Of a stretch of DNA of 64,000 nucleotides, positions 29,069-38,299 are shown piece by piece. Position 1 is the first letter of the stretch. Every line of letters starts with the position of its first letter. The stretch is from assembly GCF_024347375.1 (NCBI RefSeq), contig NZ_AP025470.1:2790001-2854000 (forward strand), given 5' to 3'. The position numbers and the translations under genes were made by a program. The notes beneath the pieces were generated by a model. The model worked only from the letters and a program-made list of their open reading frames with translations, had not been told where the DNA came from and searched no databases. The DNA is from Vibrio coralliirubri (GTDB taxonomy: Bacteria > Pseudomonadota > Gammaproteobacteria > Enterobacterales > Vibrionaceae).

Positions 29069-29143
29069 TGGGCTATCGCCAAGCGGTAAGGCACTGGCTT
29101 TTGATGCCAGCATTCCCTGGTTCGAATCCAGGTAGCCCAGCCA
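29069..29143 (+). tRNA. tRNA-Gln (TTG), copy 1
   Basis: 75 nt with CCA. The acceptor TGGGCTA pairs with TAGCCCA, and the anticodon loop CTTTTGA gives TTG. Confidence 0.97.
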
Positions 29144-29220
29144 CAATTTAAAGTGTAATTATCTTTAAAAAGATAATGGCATTGGAAGCGAGATTATATT
29201 ATATTACTTCGCTCTCAGAT

Positions 29221-29297
29221 GGCTACTTAGCTCAGTTGGTTAGAGCACATCACTCATAATGATGGGGTCGCAGGTTCAAATCCCGCAGTAGCCACCA
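29221..29297 (+). tRNA. tRNA-Met (elongator, CAT), copy 2
   Basis: Identical in sequence to copy 1. Confidence 0.97.
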
Positions 29298-29371
29298 TTC
29301 TTTCTTTATGAAAGAAGAACAAACAACGTTATATTGAATTACCAATGTCGATATAACTATAAAGATTTGCT

Positions 29372-29456
29372 GCGGTCGTGGCGGAATTGGTAGACGCACC
29401 AGATTTAGGTTCTGGCGCCGAGAGGTGTGAGAGTTCAAGTCTCTCCGACCGCACCA
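29372..29456 (+). tRNA. tRNA-Leu (TAG), copy 2
   Basis: Identical to copy 1. It is preceded by the 'B' spacer that ends AAAGATTTGCT. Confidence 0.97.
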
Positions 29457-29486
29457 TTATTTAGATATCTTAAATGATATCATTGT

Positions 29487-29561
29487 TGGGCTATCGCCAA
29501 GCGGTAAGGCACTGGCTTTTGATGCCAGCATTCCCTGGTTCGAATCCAGGTAGCCCAGCCA
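29487..29561 (+). tRNA. tRNA-Gln (TTG), copy 2
   Basis: Identical to copy 1, after a 30-nt spacer with GATATC-N6-GATATC. Confidence 0.97.
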
Positions 29562-29629
29562 TTACAACGTTACTTAGACAAACCATAAGTCTTCTTAACT
29601 ATACTCTTCGCTAGAGTAAAAGCTTTGCT

Positions 29630-29714
29630 GCGGTCGTGGCGGAATTGGTAGACGCACCAGATTTAGGTTCTGGCGCCGAGAGGTGTGAGAGTTCAAGTCT
29701 CTCCGACCGCACCA
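29630..29714 (+). tRNA. tRNA-Leu (TAG), copy 3
   Basis: Identical to copy 1. It is preceded by the 'A' spacer that ends AAAAGCTTTGCT. Confidence 0.97.
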
Positions 29715-29744
29715 TTATTTAGATATCTTAAATGATATCATTGT

Positions 29745-29819
29745 TGGGCTATCGCCAAGCGGTAAGGCACTGGCTTTTGATGCCAGCATTCCCTGGTTCG
29801 AATCCAGGTAGCCCAGCCA
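29745..29819 (+). tRNA. tRNA-Gln (TTG), copy 3
   Basis: Identical to copy 1. Confidence 0.97.
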
Positions 29820-29927
29820 CTATTTAAACTCTTTGTTTTTACTTAGCTTGTTTTTAAGTTAAATAGCAAACCAAGAGCACAACGTTACATCGAATCACCA
29901 ATGTCGATATAACTATAAAGATTTGCT

Positions 29928-30012
29928 GCGGTCGTGGCGGAATTGGTAGACGCACCAGATTTAGGTTCTGGCGCCGAGAGGTGTGAGAGTTCAAGTCTCT
30001 CCGACCGCACCA
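29928..30012 (+). tRNA. tRNA-Leu (TAG), copy 4
   Basis: Identical to copy 1, with a 'B' spacer before it. Confidence 0.97.
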
Positions 30013-30041
30013 TTATTTAGATATCTTAAATGATATCCTGT

Positions 30042-30116
30042 TGGGCTATCGCCAAGCGGTAAGGCACTGGCTTTTGATGCCAGCATTCCCTGGTTCGAAT
30101 CCAGGTAGCCCAGCCA
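30042..30116 (+). tRNA. tRNA-Gln (TTG), copy 4
   Basis: Identical to copy 1. The Leu-Gln spacer here is one base shorter (ends GATATCCTGT). Confidence 0.97.
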
Positions 30117-30184
30117 TTACAACGTTACTTAGACAAACCATAAGTCTTCTTAACTATACTCTTCGCTAGAGTAAAAGCTTTGCT

Positions 30185-30269
30185 GCGGTCGTGGCGGAAT
30201 TGGTAGACGCACCAGATTTAGGTTCTGGCGCCGAGAGGTGTGAGAGTTCAAGTCTCTCCGACCGCACCA
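30185..30269 (+). tRNA. tRNA-Leu (TAG), copy 5
   Basis: Identical to copy 1, with an 'A' spacer before it. Confidence 0.97.
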
Positions 30270-30298
30270 TTATTTAGATATCTTAATTGATATCCTGT

Positions 30299-30373
30299 TG
30301 GGCTATCGCCAAGCGGTAAGGCACTGGCTTTTGATGCCAGCATTCCCTGGTTCGAATCCAGGTAGCCCAGCCA
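30299..30373 (+). tRNA. tRNA-Gln (TTG), copy 5
   Basis: Identical to copy 1. The spacer loop is TTAATT instead of TTAAAT. Confidence 0.97.
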
Positions 30374-30467
30374 CTATTTAAACTCTTTGTTTAATTACTT
30401 AAGTGGTTAACCAAGAGCACAACGTTACATCGAACCACCAATGTCGATATAACTATAAAGATTTGCT

Positions 30468-30552
30468 GCGGTCGTGGCGGAATTGGTAGACGCACCAGAT
30501 TTAGGTTCTGGCGCCGAGAGGTGTGAGAGTTCAAGTCTCTCCGACCGCACCA
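30468..30552 (+). tRNA. tRNA-Leu (TAG), copy 6
   Basis: Identical to copy 1, with a 'B' spacer before it. Confidence 0.97.
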
Positions 30553-30582
30553 TTATTTAGATATCTTAAGTGATATCATTGT

Positions 30583-30657
30583 TGGGCTATCGCCAAGCGG
30601 TAAGGCACTGGCTTTTGATGCCAGCATTCCCTGGTTCGAATCCAGGTAGCCCAGCCA
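30583..30657 (+). tRNA. tRNA-Gln (TTG), copy 6
   Basis: Identical to copy 1; last Gln gene of the array. Confidence 0.97.
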
Positions 30658-30725
30658 TTACAACGTTACTTAGACAAACCATAAGTCTTCTTAACTATAC
30701 TCTTCGCTAGAGTAAAAGCTTTGCT

Positions 30726-30810
30726 GCGGTCGTGGCGGAATTGGTAGACGCACCAGATTTAGGTTCTGGCGCCGAGAGGTGTGAGAGTTCAAGTCTCTCC
30801 GACCGCACCA
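30726..30810 (+). tRNA. tRNA-Leu (TAG), copy 7
   Basis: Identical to copy 1, with an 'A' spacer before it. Unlike copies 1 to 6 it is not followed by tRNA-Gln. Confidence 0.97.
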
Positions 30811-30860
30811 TTATTTCTCTTTCATTAGAGAACAAATAGTGAATCTATTAGATTTATTAT

Positions 30861-30937
30861 GGCTACTTAGCTCAGTTGGTTAGAGCACATCACTCATAAT
30901 GATGGGGTCGCAGGTTCAAATCCCGCAGTAGCCACCA
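30861..30937 (+). tRNA. tRNA-Met (elongator, CAT), copy 3
   Basis: Identical to copy 1; first member of the 249-bp Met-Leu tandem repeat. Confidence 0.97.
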
Positions 30938-30992
30938 CTTATACAACGTCTTATTGAAGCACCAATATTCGATATGACTATAAAGATTTGCT

Positions 30993-31077
30993 GCGGTCGT
31001 GGCGGAATTGGTAGACGCACCAGATTTAGGTTCTGGCGCCGAGAGGTGTGAGAGTTCAAGTCTCTCCGACCGCACCA
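30993..31077 (+). tRNA. tRNA-Leu (TAG), copy 8
   Basis: Identical to copy 1, with a 'C' spacer before it (contains CCAATATTCGATATGACT). Confidence 0.97.
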
Positions 31078-31109
31078 TTATTTAATAATGAATCTATTAG
31101 ATTTATTAT

Positions 31110-31186
31110 GGCTACTTAGCTCAGTTGGTTAGAGCACATCACTCATAATGATGGGGTCGCAGGTTCAAATCCCGCAGTAGCCACCA
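31110..31186 (+). tRNA. tRNA-Met (elongator, CAT), copy 4
   Basis: Identical to copy 1; second member of the 249-bp Met-Leu tandem repeat. Confidence 0.97.
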
Positions 31187-31241
31187 CTTATACAACGTCT
31201 TATTGAAGCACCAATATTCGATATGACTATAAAGATTTGCT

Positions 31242-31326
31242 GCGGTCGTGGCGGAATTGGTAGACGCACCAGATTTAGGTTCTGGCGCCGAGAGGTGTGA
31301 GAGTTCAAGTCTCTCCGACCGCACCA
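31242..31326 (+). tRNA. tRNA-Leu (TAG), copy 9
   Basis: Identical to copy 1. Last gene of the array, directly before the terminator. Confidence 0.97.
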
Positions 31327-31335
31327 TCATTAAAT

Positions 31336-31365
31336 AGAACCCAGCTTTTTAGCTGGGTTTTGTTT
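31336..31365 (+). terminator. Terminator of the tRNA array
   Basis: AACCCAGC (31338-31345) pairs with GCTGGGTT (31352-31359) and a T-rich tail follows, 12 nt after the last tRNA. Confidence 0.9.
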
Positions 31366-31484
31366 TATCTGGAATATGCAAATCTGCTAGCCAAGTCACC
31401 AAGTATTCTCTTCTATAACCTCACTTTTAATACGATTTTATAAGACAATGTCAGCTCCATTTTCTAATTGAGTATGACTAGCCT

Positions 31485-32525
31485 ATGAAAGCCCTCCCCT
31501 TAACGATCGGTTGCTACACAGATACGCCAAGTAAAAGCCAAGGTGTTTATCAAACTCAGTTAGATCTAGAAACAGGAAAACTATTACCTCTAGAGCTGAT
31601 CATCAAATGTACTAACCCCTCTTTTGTTACTGTAACAAAGGCTGGGATCTATACTGCATCGGAAGTTGACCAGCAAAAACAGCCCCAGCTCATTCATATA
31701 CCTAATGTTGATTCACAGCTAACGCCCAATGCGAGCCTCATTTCAGGAGAGCACCCTTGTCACGTCGCGATAGATCCACACAATAAGTTTGCTATCACGT
31801 CACAATACTCATCAGGCACATTCGATATTTTTAGCTTAAGTATCAATGGCAGCATCGATAAACGACTCAAAACAATCAAGATGGTTGGTTCCGGGCCGAA
31901 CAAAGAGAGACAAACTAGCCCACACGCCCATCAATGTCTGTTCCTACAAAACTCACCACAGTTTGTGACCGTCGATCTCGGCACCGATCGCATCAACTTC
32001 TATTGCTTTGATGAAGAGCAAGAAGAGTTCCTTGATGAGCCAATGCAGTCTCTTAGAGTGCCAGCCGGCAATGGACCTCGCCATTTAATCTTTAACAAAG
32101 CTGAAGACAGAGCCTATGTGGTCTGTGAACTCTCTGAAACGTTACTGATTTTAGAAAAGGTTTTAGGCATTTGGAATGCAGTGAAAGAGATTGATGCATT
32201 GCCTAATATGGAGAAGGGCGAAGCCGCAGCTGCGATTAAGCTATCCCCTGATGAGCAATTCCTTTATGTGTCATGTCGACACCAATCAAGAATCAGCAGC
32301 TTCAAAGTCGACTCTGAGGCTCAAAAGCTGACTTTCATTGATAGCTACGACACTGAAGGCAAATTCCCAAGAGACTTCCATATAACGAACGATGGGAAAT
32401 GGCTTATCGCTGCCAACCAGCACTCCAACAACATCACCTCATTCAAGCGAGATAATGAAGATGGGTCTTTGGTTTATACAGGGTACTCTTTAGAGATCGA
32501 TGCACCGGTTTGCGTTACGCAGTAG
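31485..32525 (+). CDS. Lactonase family (7-bladed propeller) protein, Pgl-like
   Basis: A 346-residue cytoplasmic protein of the PF10282 lactonase fold, like E. coli Pgl (YbhE), a 6-phosphogluconolactonase. Visible repeats are 'GEHPCHVAIDPHNKFAITSQ', 'NGPRHLIFNKAEDRAYVV' and 'PRDFHITNDGKWLIAANQHS'; the conserved 'SPHAHQCLFL' segment carries the usual active-site region. The substrate here is not proven, since this fold also covers other sugar lactones and structural propellers. It is a single gene with its own terminator between the tRNA array and ubiF. Confidence 0.85.
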   Translation: MKALPLTIGCYTDTPSKSQGVYQTQLDLETGKLLPLELIIKCTNPSFVTVTKAGIYTASEVDQQKQPQLIHIPNVDSQLTPNASLISGEHPCHVAIDPHNKFAITSQYSSGTFDIFSLSINGSIDKRLKTIKMVGSGPNKERQTSPHAHQCLFLQNSPQFVTVDLGTDRINFYCFDEEQEEFLDEPMQSLRVPAGNGPRHLIFNKAEDRAYVVCELSETLLILEKVLGIWNAVKEIDALPNMEKGEAAAAIKLSPDEQFLYVSCRHQSRISSFKVDSEAQKLTFIDSYDTEGKFPRDFHITNDGKWLIAANQHSNNITSFKRDNEDGSLVYTGYSLEIDAPVCVTQ

Positions 32526-32548
32526 CTATAGCATTCAACACCATACAA

Positions 32549-32580
32549 AAAAGGAGAGCATCTGCTCTCCTCTTCTTTTG
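32549..32580. terminator. Terminator between the lactonase gene and ubiF
   Basis: GGAGAGCA (32553-32560) pairs with TGCTCTCC (32563-32570), with A-rich and T-rich flanks. It can serve both convergent genes. Confidence 0.85.
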
Positions 32581-32600
32581 TAACCAATTAAACTAGCGAC

Positions 32601-33776
32601 TTAAAGACCCAAGGCGTATCTCAATACTTGAGTTTTAATCGGCCCAGAGTTCTCTGCTAGTTTTAGTGCGGCATTACGTACAAACTTAAGCGGACCAATG
32701 TCGTTGCTGAATGTCTTGTAGAAGAAATCCATGCCACTTTGCATCATTAGATTGTCGCCTCTTCTCATCACTTCATAGCGTCTTGCTACAGACTGATTCA
32801 ATTCACCCTTTTCTTTGGTGACATTCAACAGTACTGATACATCTTTGAAGCCTAAGTTAACACCCTGCCCAGCCAAAGGGTTGATCGTATGCGCAGAGTC
32901 CCCGACTAAAATACAGTTACTCTTCGAGTATGATTGAGCATGACGTCGTGTCAGAGGAAAAGAACCCGAATTCAAGACTTTGATATCACCTAACTCTTTA
33001 GGAAAGTGAGTAAGTACTTCATTTCGTAGTTTTTCAGGAGTCATTGCTGACAGTTGCTTAATACGCAGCGGAGAATCATACCAAACTAACGAGCCCTGCC
33101 CGACTTCTTGATCGTCAGAGGTTAGTGAACACAAAGGCAAAAATGAGCGAGGGCCACTTGGTAGAAATTGCTGCCAAGTAATATCTTGCTGAGGTTGTTC
33201 TGTTTCTACATTGATAAGCATACAGTGCTGTCGGTAATCCCAAGCAGTAATACCAATGCCAGCTTGCTGACGAACGGCTGAATTCGCGCCATCAGCACCA
33301 ACCACCCACTTCGCAGATAACTCAACCCCAGATTGAAGCTTAACGATATTGGTTTCACCAAACTCAATCACATCGAGCTTTTCTGGACATAACAGTTCGA
33401 GATTGTCGTAGGCATCAAATTGAGACCATAAACCTAATTGAATGAGTCTGTTCTCAACGATATAGCCCAAACGAGGAAGGTCCAGTGAGGCAGCATCAAA
33501 CCGAGTACGACACTCTGGGTGCTCCCACGTCTCTAAACGCTTATAAGAACACACTCGCATCGCTGCAATACCTTGCCATGCACCAAGCTCTTCAAGCAAA
33601 TCGACCGATGCTTGAGAAATCGCTGACACACGAATATCCATCGCTTGTGACTCATCAAAAGCTTGTGGGGCAAAACCTTCGATTACCGCAACACTCAGAC
33701 CTTGCTTTGCAAAACCGATTGCTGTTGCTGCGCCAACCATGCCGCCACCGACTACTACAATATCGTAACTGTTCAT
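32601..33776 (-). CDS. ubiF: Ubiquinone biosynthesis FAD hydroxylase UbiF
   Basis: A 391-residue flavin monooxygenase of the UbiH/UbiF/VisC family. It adds the last ring hydroxyl in ubiquinone synthesis if the UbiF assignment is right. FAD motifs are 'VVVGGGMVGAATAIGFAKQG', 'VVGADGANSAVRQ' and 'LVGDSAHTINPLAGQGVNLG'. I favour UbiF over UbiH because it lies between a Met-Leu-Gln tRNA array and miaB, as in E. coli. Motifs alone do not separate the paralogs. Confidence 0.9.
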   Translation of the reverse strand: MNSYDIVVVGGGMVGAATAIGFAKQGLSVAVIEGFAPQAFDESQAMDIRVSAISQASVDLLEELGAWQGIAAMRVCSYKRLETWEHPECRTRFDAASLDLPRLGYIVENRLIQLGLWSQFDAYDNLELLCPEKLDVIEFGETNIVKLQSGVELSAKWVVGADGANSAVRQQAGIGITAWDYRQHCMLINVETEQPQQDITWQQFLPSGPRSFLPLCSLTSDDQEVGQGSLVWYDSPLRIKQLSAMTPEKLRNEVLTHFPKELGDIKVLNSGSFPLTRRHAQSYSKSNCILVGDSAHTINPLAGQGVNLGFKDVSVLLNVTKEKGELNQSVARRYEVMRRGDNLMMQSGMDFFYKTFSNDIGPLKFVRNAALKLAENSGPIKTQVLRYALGL

Positions 33777-34084
33777 ATTTTGTACTTATCAGTTTGATTC
33801 TTTGACTGTTTTTGATTGTACTTTTTCATAACTAACTTGTAACCAAAAACCTTATTCGAAAAAAGGGTTATCCCTTATGGCATATGGCGTTAACGATAAT
33901 AAAAACCACTACATAAGAGATTTGTTCAGACTACTAGTCAGTCGGTTTTGAAACCAGTACAATACGCCGCTTGCCGCTAGAGCCTGTCATAAAATTGAAT
34001 ACCGTATTATGACAAACGGGGCTAGCGGATGAATAATGGGCGATTTGCTCCCTTAAATTAAACTAACGATCGAGCGAACATATA
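33777..34084. other. Divergent promoter region of ubiF and miaB with a long hairpin
   Basis: 308 bases without a gene. Near the miaB side there is a nested inverted repeat: CCGCTAG (33974-33980) with CTAGCGG (34022-34028), and inside it TGTCATAA (33985-33992) with TTATGACA (34007-34014). No T run follows, so it is not a simple terminator. It could be an operator or part of the miaB leader. Confidence 0.6.
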
Positions 34085-35509
34085 ATGAGTAAGAAACTGC
34101 TAATTAAAACTTGGGGCTGTCAGATGAATGAATATGATTCATCAAAAATGGCCGACCTGCTTAACGCTGCAAATGGCTATGAGCTAACTGAAGTACCTGA
34201 GGAAGCAGACGTACTACTATTGAATACTTGTTCTATCCGCGAAAAAGCGCAAGAAAAAGTATTCCACCAGCTTGGTCGTTGGAAAACGCTTAAAGATAAA
34301 AAAGAAGGTGTGGTGATCGGTGTGGGTGGCTGTGTAGCGACTCAAGAAGGTGATCACATTCGTCAACGTGCACCTTACGTAGACGTTATCTTTGGCCCAC
34401 AAACATTACACCGTTTGCCTGAGATGATTAAATCATCACTGTCTAACGAAAAGCCAGTAATGGACATCTCTTTCCCAGAGATCGAAAAGTTCGACAACCT
34501 ACCAGAGCCAAAAGCCGAAGGCGCGACGGCGTTCGTTTCTATCATGGAAGGCTGTTCTAAATACTGTACTTACTGCGTTGTACCATACACACGCGGTGAA
34601 GAAGTTAGCCGTCCAATGGATGATGTACTGTTCGAAGTTGCTCAACTTGCAGAGCAAGGTGTACGTGAAGTTAACCTGCTAGGTCAAAACGTAAACGCAT
34701 ACCGCGGTCCAACTCACGAAGGTGATATCTGTTCATTCGCAGAACTGCTTCGTCTTGTTGCTTCTATCGACGGTATCGACCGTATTCGTTTCACAACAAG
34801 CCACCCGCTTGAGTTTGGTGACGACATCATTGAAGTTTACAAAGACACACCAGAATTAGTGAGCTTCCTTCACCTACCAGTACAAAGTGGTAGTGACCGT
34901 ATTCTTACGATGATGAAGCGTCCACATACGGCTATCGAGTACAAATCTATTATCCGTAAACTGCGTAAAGCTCGTCCTGACATTCAAATCAGCTCTGACT
35001 TTATTGTTGGTTTCCCTGGTGAGTCTAAGCAAGACTTCCAAGATACAATGAAGCTAATTAAAGAAGTTGATTTCGATATGAGCTTCAGCTTTGTTTTCTC
35101 TCCACGTCCAGGCACGCCAGCGGCAGATTACCCATGTGATGTACCAGCACAAGAGAAGAAAGATCGTCTGTACGAACTGCAGCAAACGGTAAACACACAA
35201 GCTATGCGCTTCTCTCGTCTAATGTTAGGCACAGAGCAACGTATCCTTGTTGAAGGTCCATCAAGAAAGAACCTAATGGAACTTCGCGGCCGTACAGAAA
35301 ACAGCCGTGTTGTGAACTTCGAAGGTTCTGCAGACCTAATCGGCCAGTTCGTAGATGTGAAGATCACTGAGGTTTACACCAACTCACTACGTGGTGAGCT
35401 AGTTCGCACAGAAAAAGACATGGGTCTACGCGTTGTTATGACTCCAGCAGAAATGATGGAAAAAACAAAACGTGAAGACGAGCTAGGTGTAGCGACATTT
35501 ACGCCATAG
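34085..35509 (+). CDS. miaB: tRNA 2-methylthio-N6-isopentenyladenosine synthase
   Basis: MiaB is a radical-SAM enzyme that adds a methylthio group to A37 of tRNAs reading codons starting with U. The 474 residues contain the N-terminal cluster domain ('[19 protein letters not shown]'), the radical-SAM motif '[16 protein letters not shown]' and a C-terminal TRAM domain. It heads the miaB-ybeZ-ybeY-corC-lnt row, but an intrinsic terminator lies between it and ybeZ. Confidence 0.98.
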   Translation: MSKKLLIKTWGCQMNEYDSSKMADLLNAANGYELTEVPEEADVLLLNTCSIREKAQEKVFHQLGRWKTLKDKKEGVVIGVGGCVATQEGDHIRQRAPYVDVIFGPQTLHRLPEMIKSSLSNEKPVMDISFPEIEKFDNLPEPKAEGATAFVSIMEGCSKYCTYCVVPYTRGEEVSRPMDDVLFEVAQLAEQGVREVNLLGQNVNAYRGPTHEGDICSFAELLRLVASIDGIDRIRFTTSHPLEFGDDIIEVYKDTPELVSFLHLPVQSGSDRILTMMKRPHTAIEYKSIIRKLRKARPDIQISSDFIVGFPGESKQDFQDTMKLIKEVDFDMSFSFVFSPRPGTPAADYPCDVPAQEKKDRLYELQQTVNTQAMRFSRLMLGTEQRILVEGPSRKNLMELRGRTENSRVVNFEGSADLIGQFVDVKITEVYTNSLRGELVRTEKDMGLRVVMTPAEMMEKTKREDELGVATFTP

Positions 35510-35600
35510 GCAATACAACTGTTTGAGCACAAAGCGCAAACACAAAGCTTGAAATTACCTAACTAAGTGACCATCTTAGAAATAGGGACATCACCATCAG

Positions 35601-35626
35601 AAGCCCGGTCTAAATCGGGCTTTTTG
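35601..35626 (+). terminator. Terminator after miaB
   Basis: AAGCCCG pairs with CGGGCTT and five T follow. It sits only 46 bp before ybeZ, so it probably reduces rather than abolishes read-through. Confidence 0.85.
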
Positions 35627-35672
35627 CTCTTTGTTTTATTTAAGAGTGTGTGGCACAAAATGAGAGGCTAAT

Positions 35673-36794
35673 TTGAGCAATAAAATCGTTACCTTAGAGA
35701 TAAATCTAGAGCCAGCAGACAACAAGCGCTTGGCAAGTTTATGCGGACCATTTGACGACAACATCAAGCATCTTGAGCGTCGTCTGGGCGTTGAGATTAA
35801 TTACCGTAGCAACTTTTTCACGATTGTCGGTAAGCCTCACACTACAGCCGCAGCTTTAGACATCATCAAACACCTCTATGTTGAAACGGCTCCAGTTAAA
35901 GGCAACATAATCGATATCGAACCAGAGCAAATACATCTGGCGATCACCGAGTCAGGCATTTTGGAGCAACACGTCGAGTCTGAAATTGACTACGGCAAAG
36001 AAGTGACTATTAAGACTAAAAAAGGCGTTATCAAACCTCGAACGCCAAACCAAGCACAATACCTAATGAACATGGTAACTCATGACATCACCTTTGGTAT
36101 TGGGCCAGCAGGTACAGGTAAAACCTACTTAGCCGTTGCGGCAGCAGTTGATGCACTTGAACGCCAAGAGGTTCGCCGAATCCTACTGACTCGCCCTGCT
36201 GTTGAAGCTGGTGAGAAGCTTGGTTTCCTACCGGGTGATTTAAGCCAGAAAGTAGACCCATATTTGCGTCCACTTTACGATGCGCTGTTTGAGATGCTTG
36301 GCTTTGAGCGAGTTGAGAAGCTGATTGAACGTAACGTAATTGAAGTTGCGCCACTGGCTTACATGCGTGGTCGTACATTGAATGATGCGTTTATCATTCT
36401 TGATGAGAGTCAAAACACGACGGTAGAACAGATGAAGATGTTCTTAACCCGTATCGGTTTTAACTCACGCGCTGTGATCACTGGTGATATTACGCAAATC
36501 GATTTACCTCGTGGTGCAAAGTCAGGCTTACGCCATGCGACTGAAGTCCTCAATGAAGTCGATGACATTAGTTTTAACTTCTTCATGTCTGAAGACGTCG
36601 TTCGTCACCCTGTGGTTGCTCGTATCGTCAACGCATACGAGAAGTGGGAAGCAAAAGACCAGAAAGAGCGTAAAGAGTTTGAAAAGCGTAAACGTGAAGA
36701 GCGCGAAGCCAAACTTCTTGAGGCTCAGCAGGCAGTTACGACACAATTAGCAACACAAAATAGCTCTGTAATTGCAGAACAAGGTGATAAATAG
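35673..36794 (+). CDS. ybeZ: PhoH family ATPase YbeZ
   Basis: A 373-residue PhoH-like P-loop ATPase that works with the nuclease YbeY in rRNA maturation. It has an N-terminal KH-like region, Walker A '[11 protein letters not shown]' and Walker B '[11 protein letters not shown]', and a charged C-terminal helix ('[20 protein letters not shown]'). The start is a TTG at 35673 after GAGAGG. The ybeY ATG follows the stop with no gap, so the two are coupled. Confidence 0.95.
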
Positions 36795-37256
36795 ATGTCT
36801 ATTGAACTAGACCTGCAATTAGCGGTCGAAAATGAGCAAGGTCTTCCAACTGAGCAAGATATTCAGCTTTGGCTGGACAAGACAATTCCTCAGTTTCAAG
36901 AGAACGCTGAGTTGACGGTTCGTATCGTTGATACACAAGAAAGCCACCAGCTCAATCATGAATATCGTGGCAAAGACAAGCCAACTAACGTGTTGTCTTT
37001 TCCATTCGAGGCTCCTCCAGGGATCGAGTTAGATCTACTGGGCGACCTCATTATCTGCCGCCAAGTTGTCGAAAAAGAAGCAGAAGAGCAAAGTAAGCCT
37101 CTGCTAGCACACTGGGCTCATATGGTTGTACATGGCAGTCTGCATCTGCTAGGTTATGATCATATCGAAGATGATGAAGCTGAAGAGATGGAGTCACTCG
37201 AGACAGAAATCATGCAATCTATGGGGTTTGAAGACCCTTACATTCTAGAAAAGTAA
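36795..37256 (+). CDS. ybeY: Endoribonuclease YbeY
   Basis: YbeY is a single-strand endoribonuclease needed for 16S rRNA 3' end processing and ribosome quality control. The 153 residues contain the metal-binding motif '[20 protein letters not shown]' with three histidines, and '[12 protein letters not shown]'. It directly follows ybeZ. A terminator-like hairpin separates it from corC. Confidence 0.97.
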
Positions 37257-37338
37257 ATTGATTCTAGTTAAGTAGGTTGCAGAGAAACAATAACTCATCG
37301 AACCTGTGATTTTCGCAGGAATCTGAGTTGTAACGTGT

Positions 37339-37368
37339 GCTATCACACTTCTGATAGCGTTATTTTTT
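37339..37368 (+). terminator. Terminator-like hairpin just before corC
   Basis: GCTATCA (37339-37345) pairs with TGATAGC (37352-37358), followed by GTTATTTTTT. It ends 8 nt before the corC start. It may lower corC-lnt expression relative to ybeZ-ybeY or act as an attenuator. Confidence 0.6.
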
Positions 37369-37376
37369 GAGAAATC

Positions 37377-38267
37377 ATGAACGAAGGTAACCCCCCCACT
37401 TCTGAGGGAAGTAAAAAATCTGAAGGTCCGAGTAGAAAGTCCTTCTTTGAACGCCTAGGCCAACTATTTCAAGGTGAAGTAAAAGATCGCCAAGAGCTCG
37501 TAGATGTAATCCGCGACTCAGAAATTAATGACCTAATTGACCACGACACACGCGACATGCTCGAGGGTGTTATGGAAATTTCAGAGATGCGAGTACGCGA
37601 TATCATGCTGCCTCGCTCTCAAATGGTTACAGTTGAACGCACCGATGATCTAGATACATTGATTGCGCTCATTACTGATGCTCAACACTCTCGCTACCCA
37701 GTGATCAGTGAAGATAAAGACCATGTTGAAGGCATTCTATTAGCGAAGGACCTACTTAAGTATTTGGGTTCAGAAAGTGCCCCATTTGATATCGAACAAG
37801 TGATTCGCCCTGTCGTGGTTGTTCCTGAAAGTAAGCGAGTTGATCGCCTGCTCAAGGAATTCCAGGAAGAGCGTTACCACATGTCTATCGTTGTCGATGA
37901 GTTTGGCGGAGTTTCTGGCCTGGTAACCATTGAAGATATCCTCGAAGAAATCGTTGGTGAAATTGAAGACGAGTTCGACGATGAAGAAGAGCTAGATATT
38001 CGTAAGCTGAGTAAGCATACCTTCTCTGTAAAAGCTTTAACCACTATTGAAGAGTTCAACGATACGTTTAACACTGCCTTTAGTGACGATGAAGTGGATA
38101 CGGTAGGCGGCATGGTTATGACAGCACTCGGTCACCTGCCAGTTCGTGGCGAAATTGTAGAAATCGAAAACTACCATTTCAAAATAACATCAGCAGATAA
38201 CCGTCGTGTGATTCAGCTACAGGTAACCATTCCTGACGAACAGCCTCTTCCGACTATCGAAGAATAA
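37377..38267 (+). CDS. corC: HlyC/CorC family transporter-associated protein CorC (YbeX)
   Basis: A 296-residue cytoplasmic protein with two CBS domains ('[20 protein letters not shown]' and '[17 protein letters not shown]') and a C-terminal CorC_HlyC domain. It was linked to Co/Mg efflux in Salmonella, and later work ties YbeX to ribosome maintenance, which fits its neighbours ybeZ and ybeY. A very acidic stretch ('[16 protein letters not shown]') lies between the domains. lnt follows 32 bp later. Confidence 0.94.
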   Translation: MNEGNPPTSEGSKKSEGPSRKSFFERLGQLFQGEVKDRQELVDVIRDSEINDLIDHDTRDMLEGVMEISEMRVRDIMLPRSQMVTVERTDDLDTLIALITDAQHSRYPVISEDKDHVEGILLAKDLLKYLGSESAPFDIEQVIRPVVVVPESKRVDRLLKEFQEERYHMSIVVDEFGGVSGLVTIEDILEEIVGEIEDEFDDEEELDIRKLSKHTFSVKALTTIEEFNDTFNTAFSDDEVDTVGGMVMTALGHLPVRGEIVEIENYHFKITSADNRRVIQLQVTIPDEQPLPTIEE

Positions 38268-38299
38268 CAACTTCTCTCTAAAGAGATGACAGAAATTAG

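Larger units (their letters stand above)
29372..30810 (+). repeat. Three tandem copies of a Leu-Gln-A-Leu-Gln-B unit
   Basis: Leu copies 2, 4 and 6 start 556 and 540 bp apart, and copies 3, 5 and 7 start 555 and 541 bp apart. The spacers alternate A and B in step, so the repeated unit is a Leu-Gln-spacer A-Leu-Gln-spacer B block of about 550 bp. The third copy stops after its second Leu gene. Confidence 0.9.
30840..31326 (+). repeat. Two tandem copies of a 249-bp Met-Leu unit
   Basis: Both copies share the 20-nt leader TGAATCTATTAGATTTATTA, tRNA-Met, the same C spacer and tRNA-Leu. The first bases of the units (30840 and 31089) are 249 apart. Near-identity suggests a recent duplication. Confidence 0.92.

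Noticed and set aside
28955..31326. Regular direct repeats that might suggest a CRISPR array
   Set aside because: The repeats are 75-85 nt tRNAs with cloverleaf structure and the spacers are not unique. No cas genes were seen.
29250..31330. Minus-strand frames of about 62 codons repeated three times in the tRNA array
   Set aside because: They are translations of the tRNA genes read backwards and repeat only because the tRNAs repeat.
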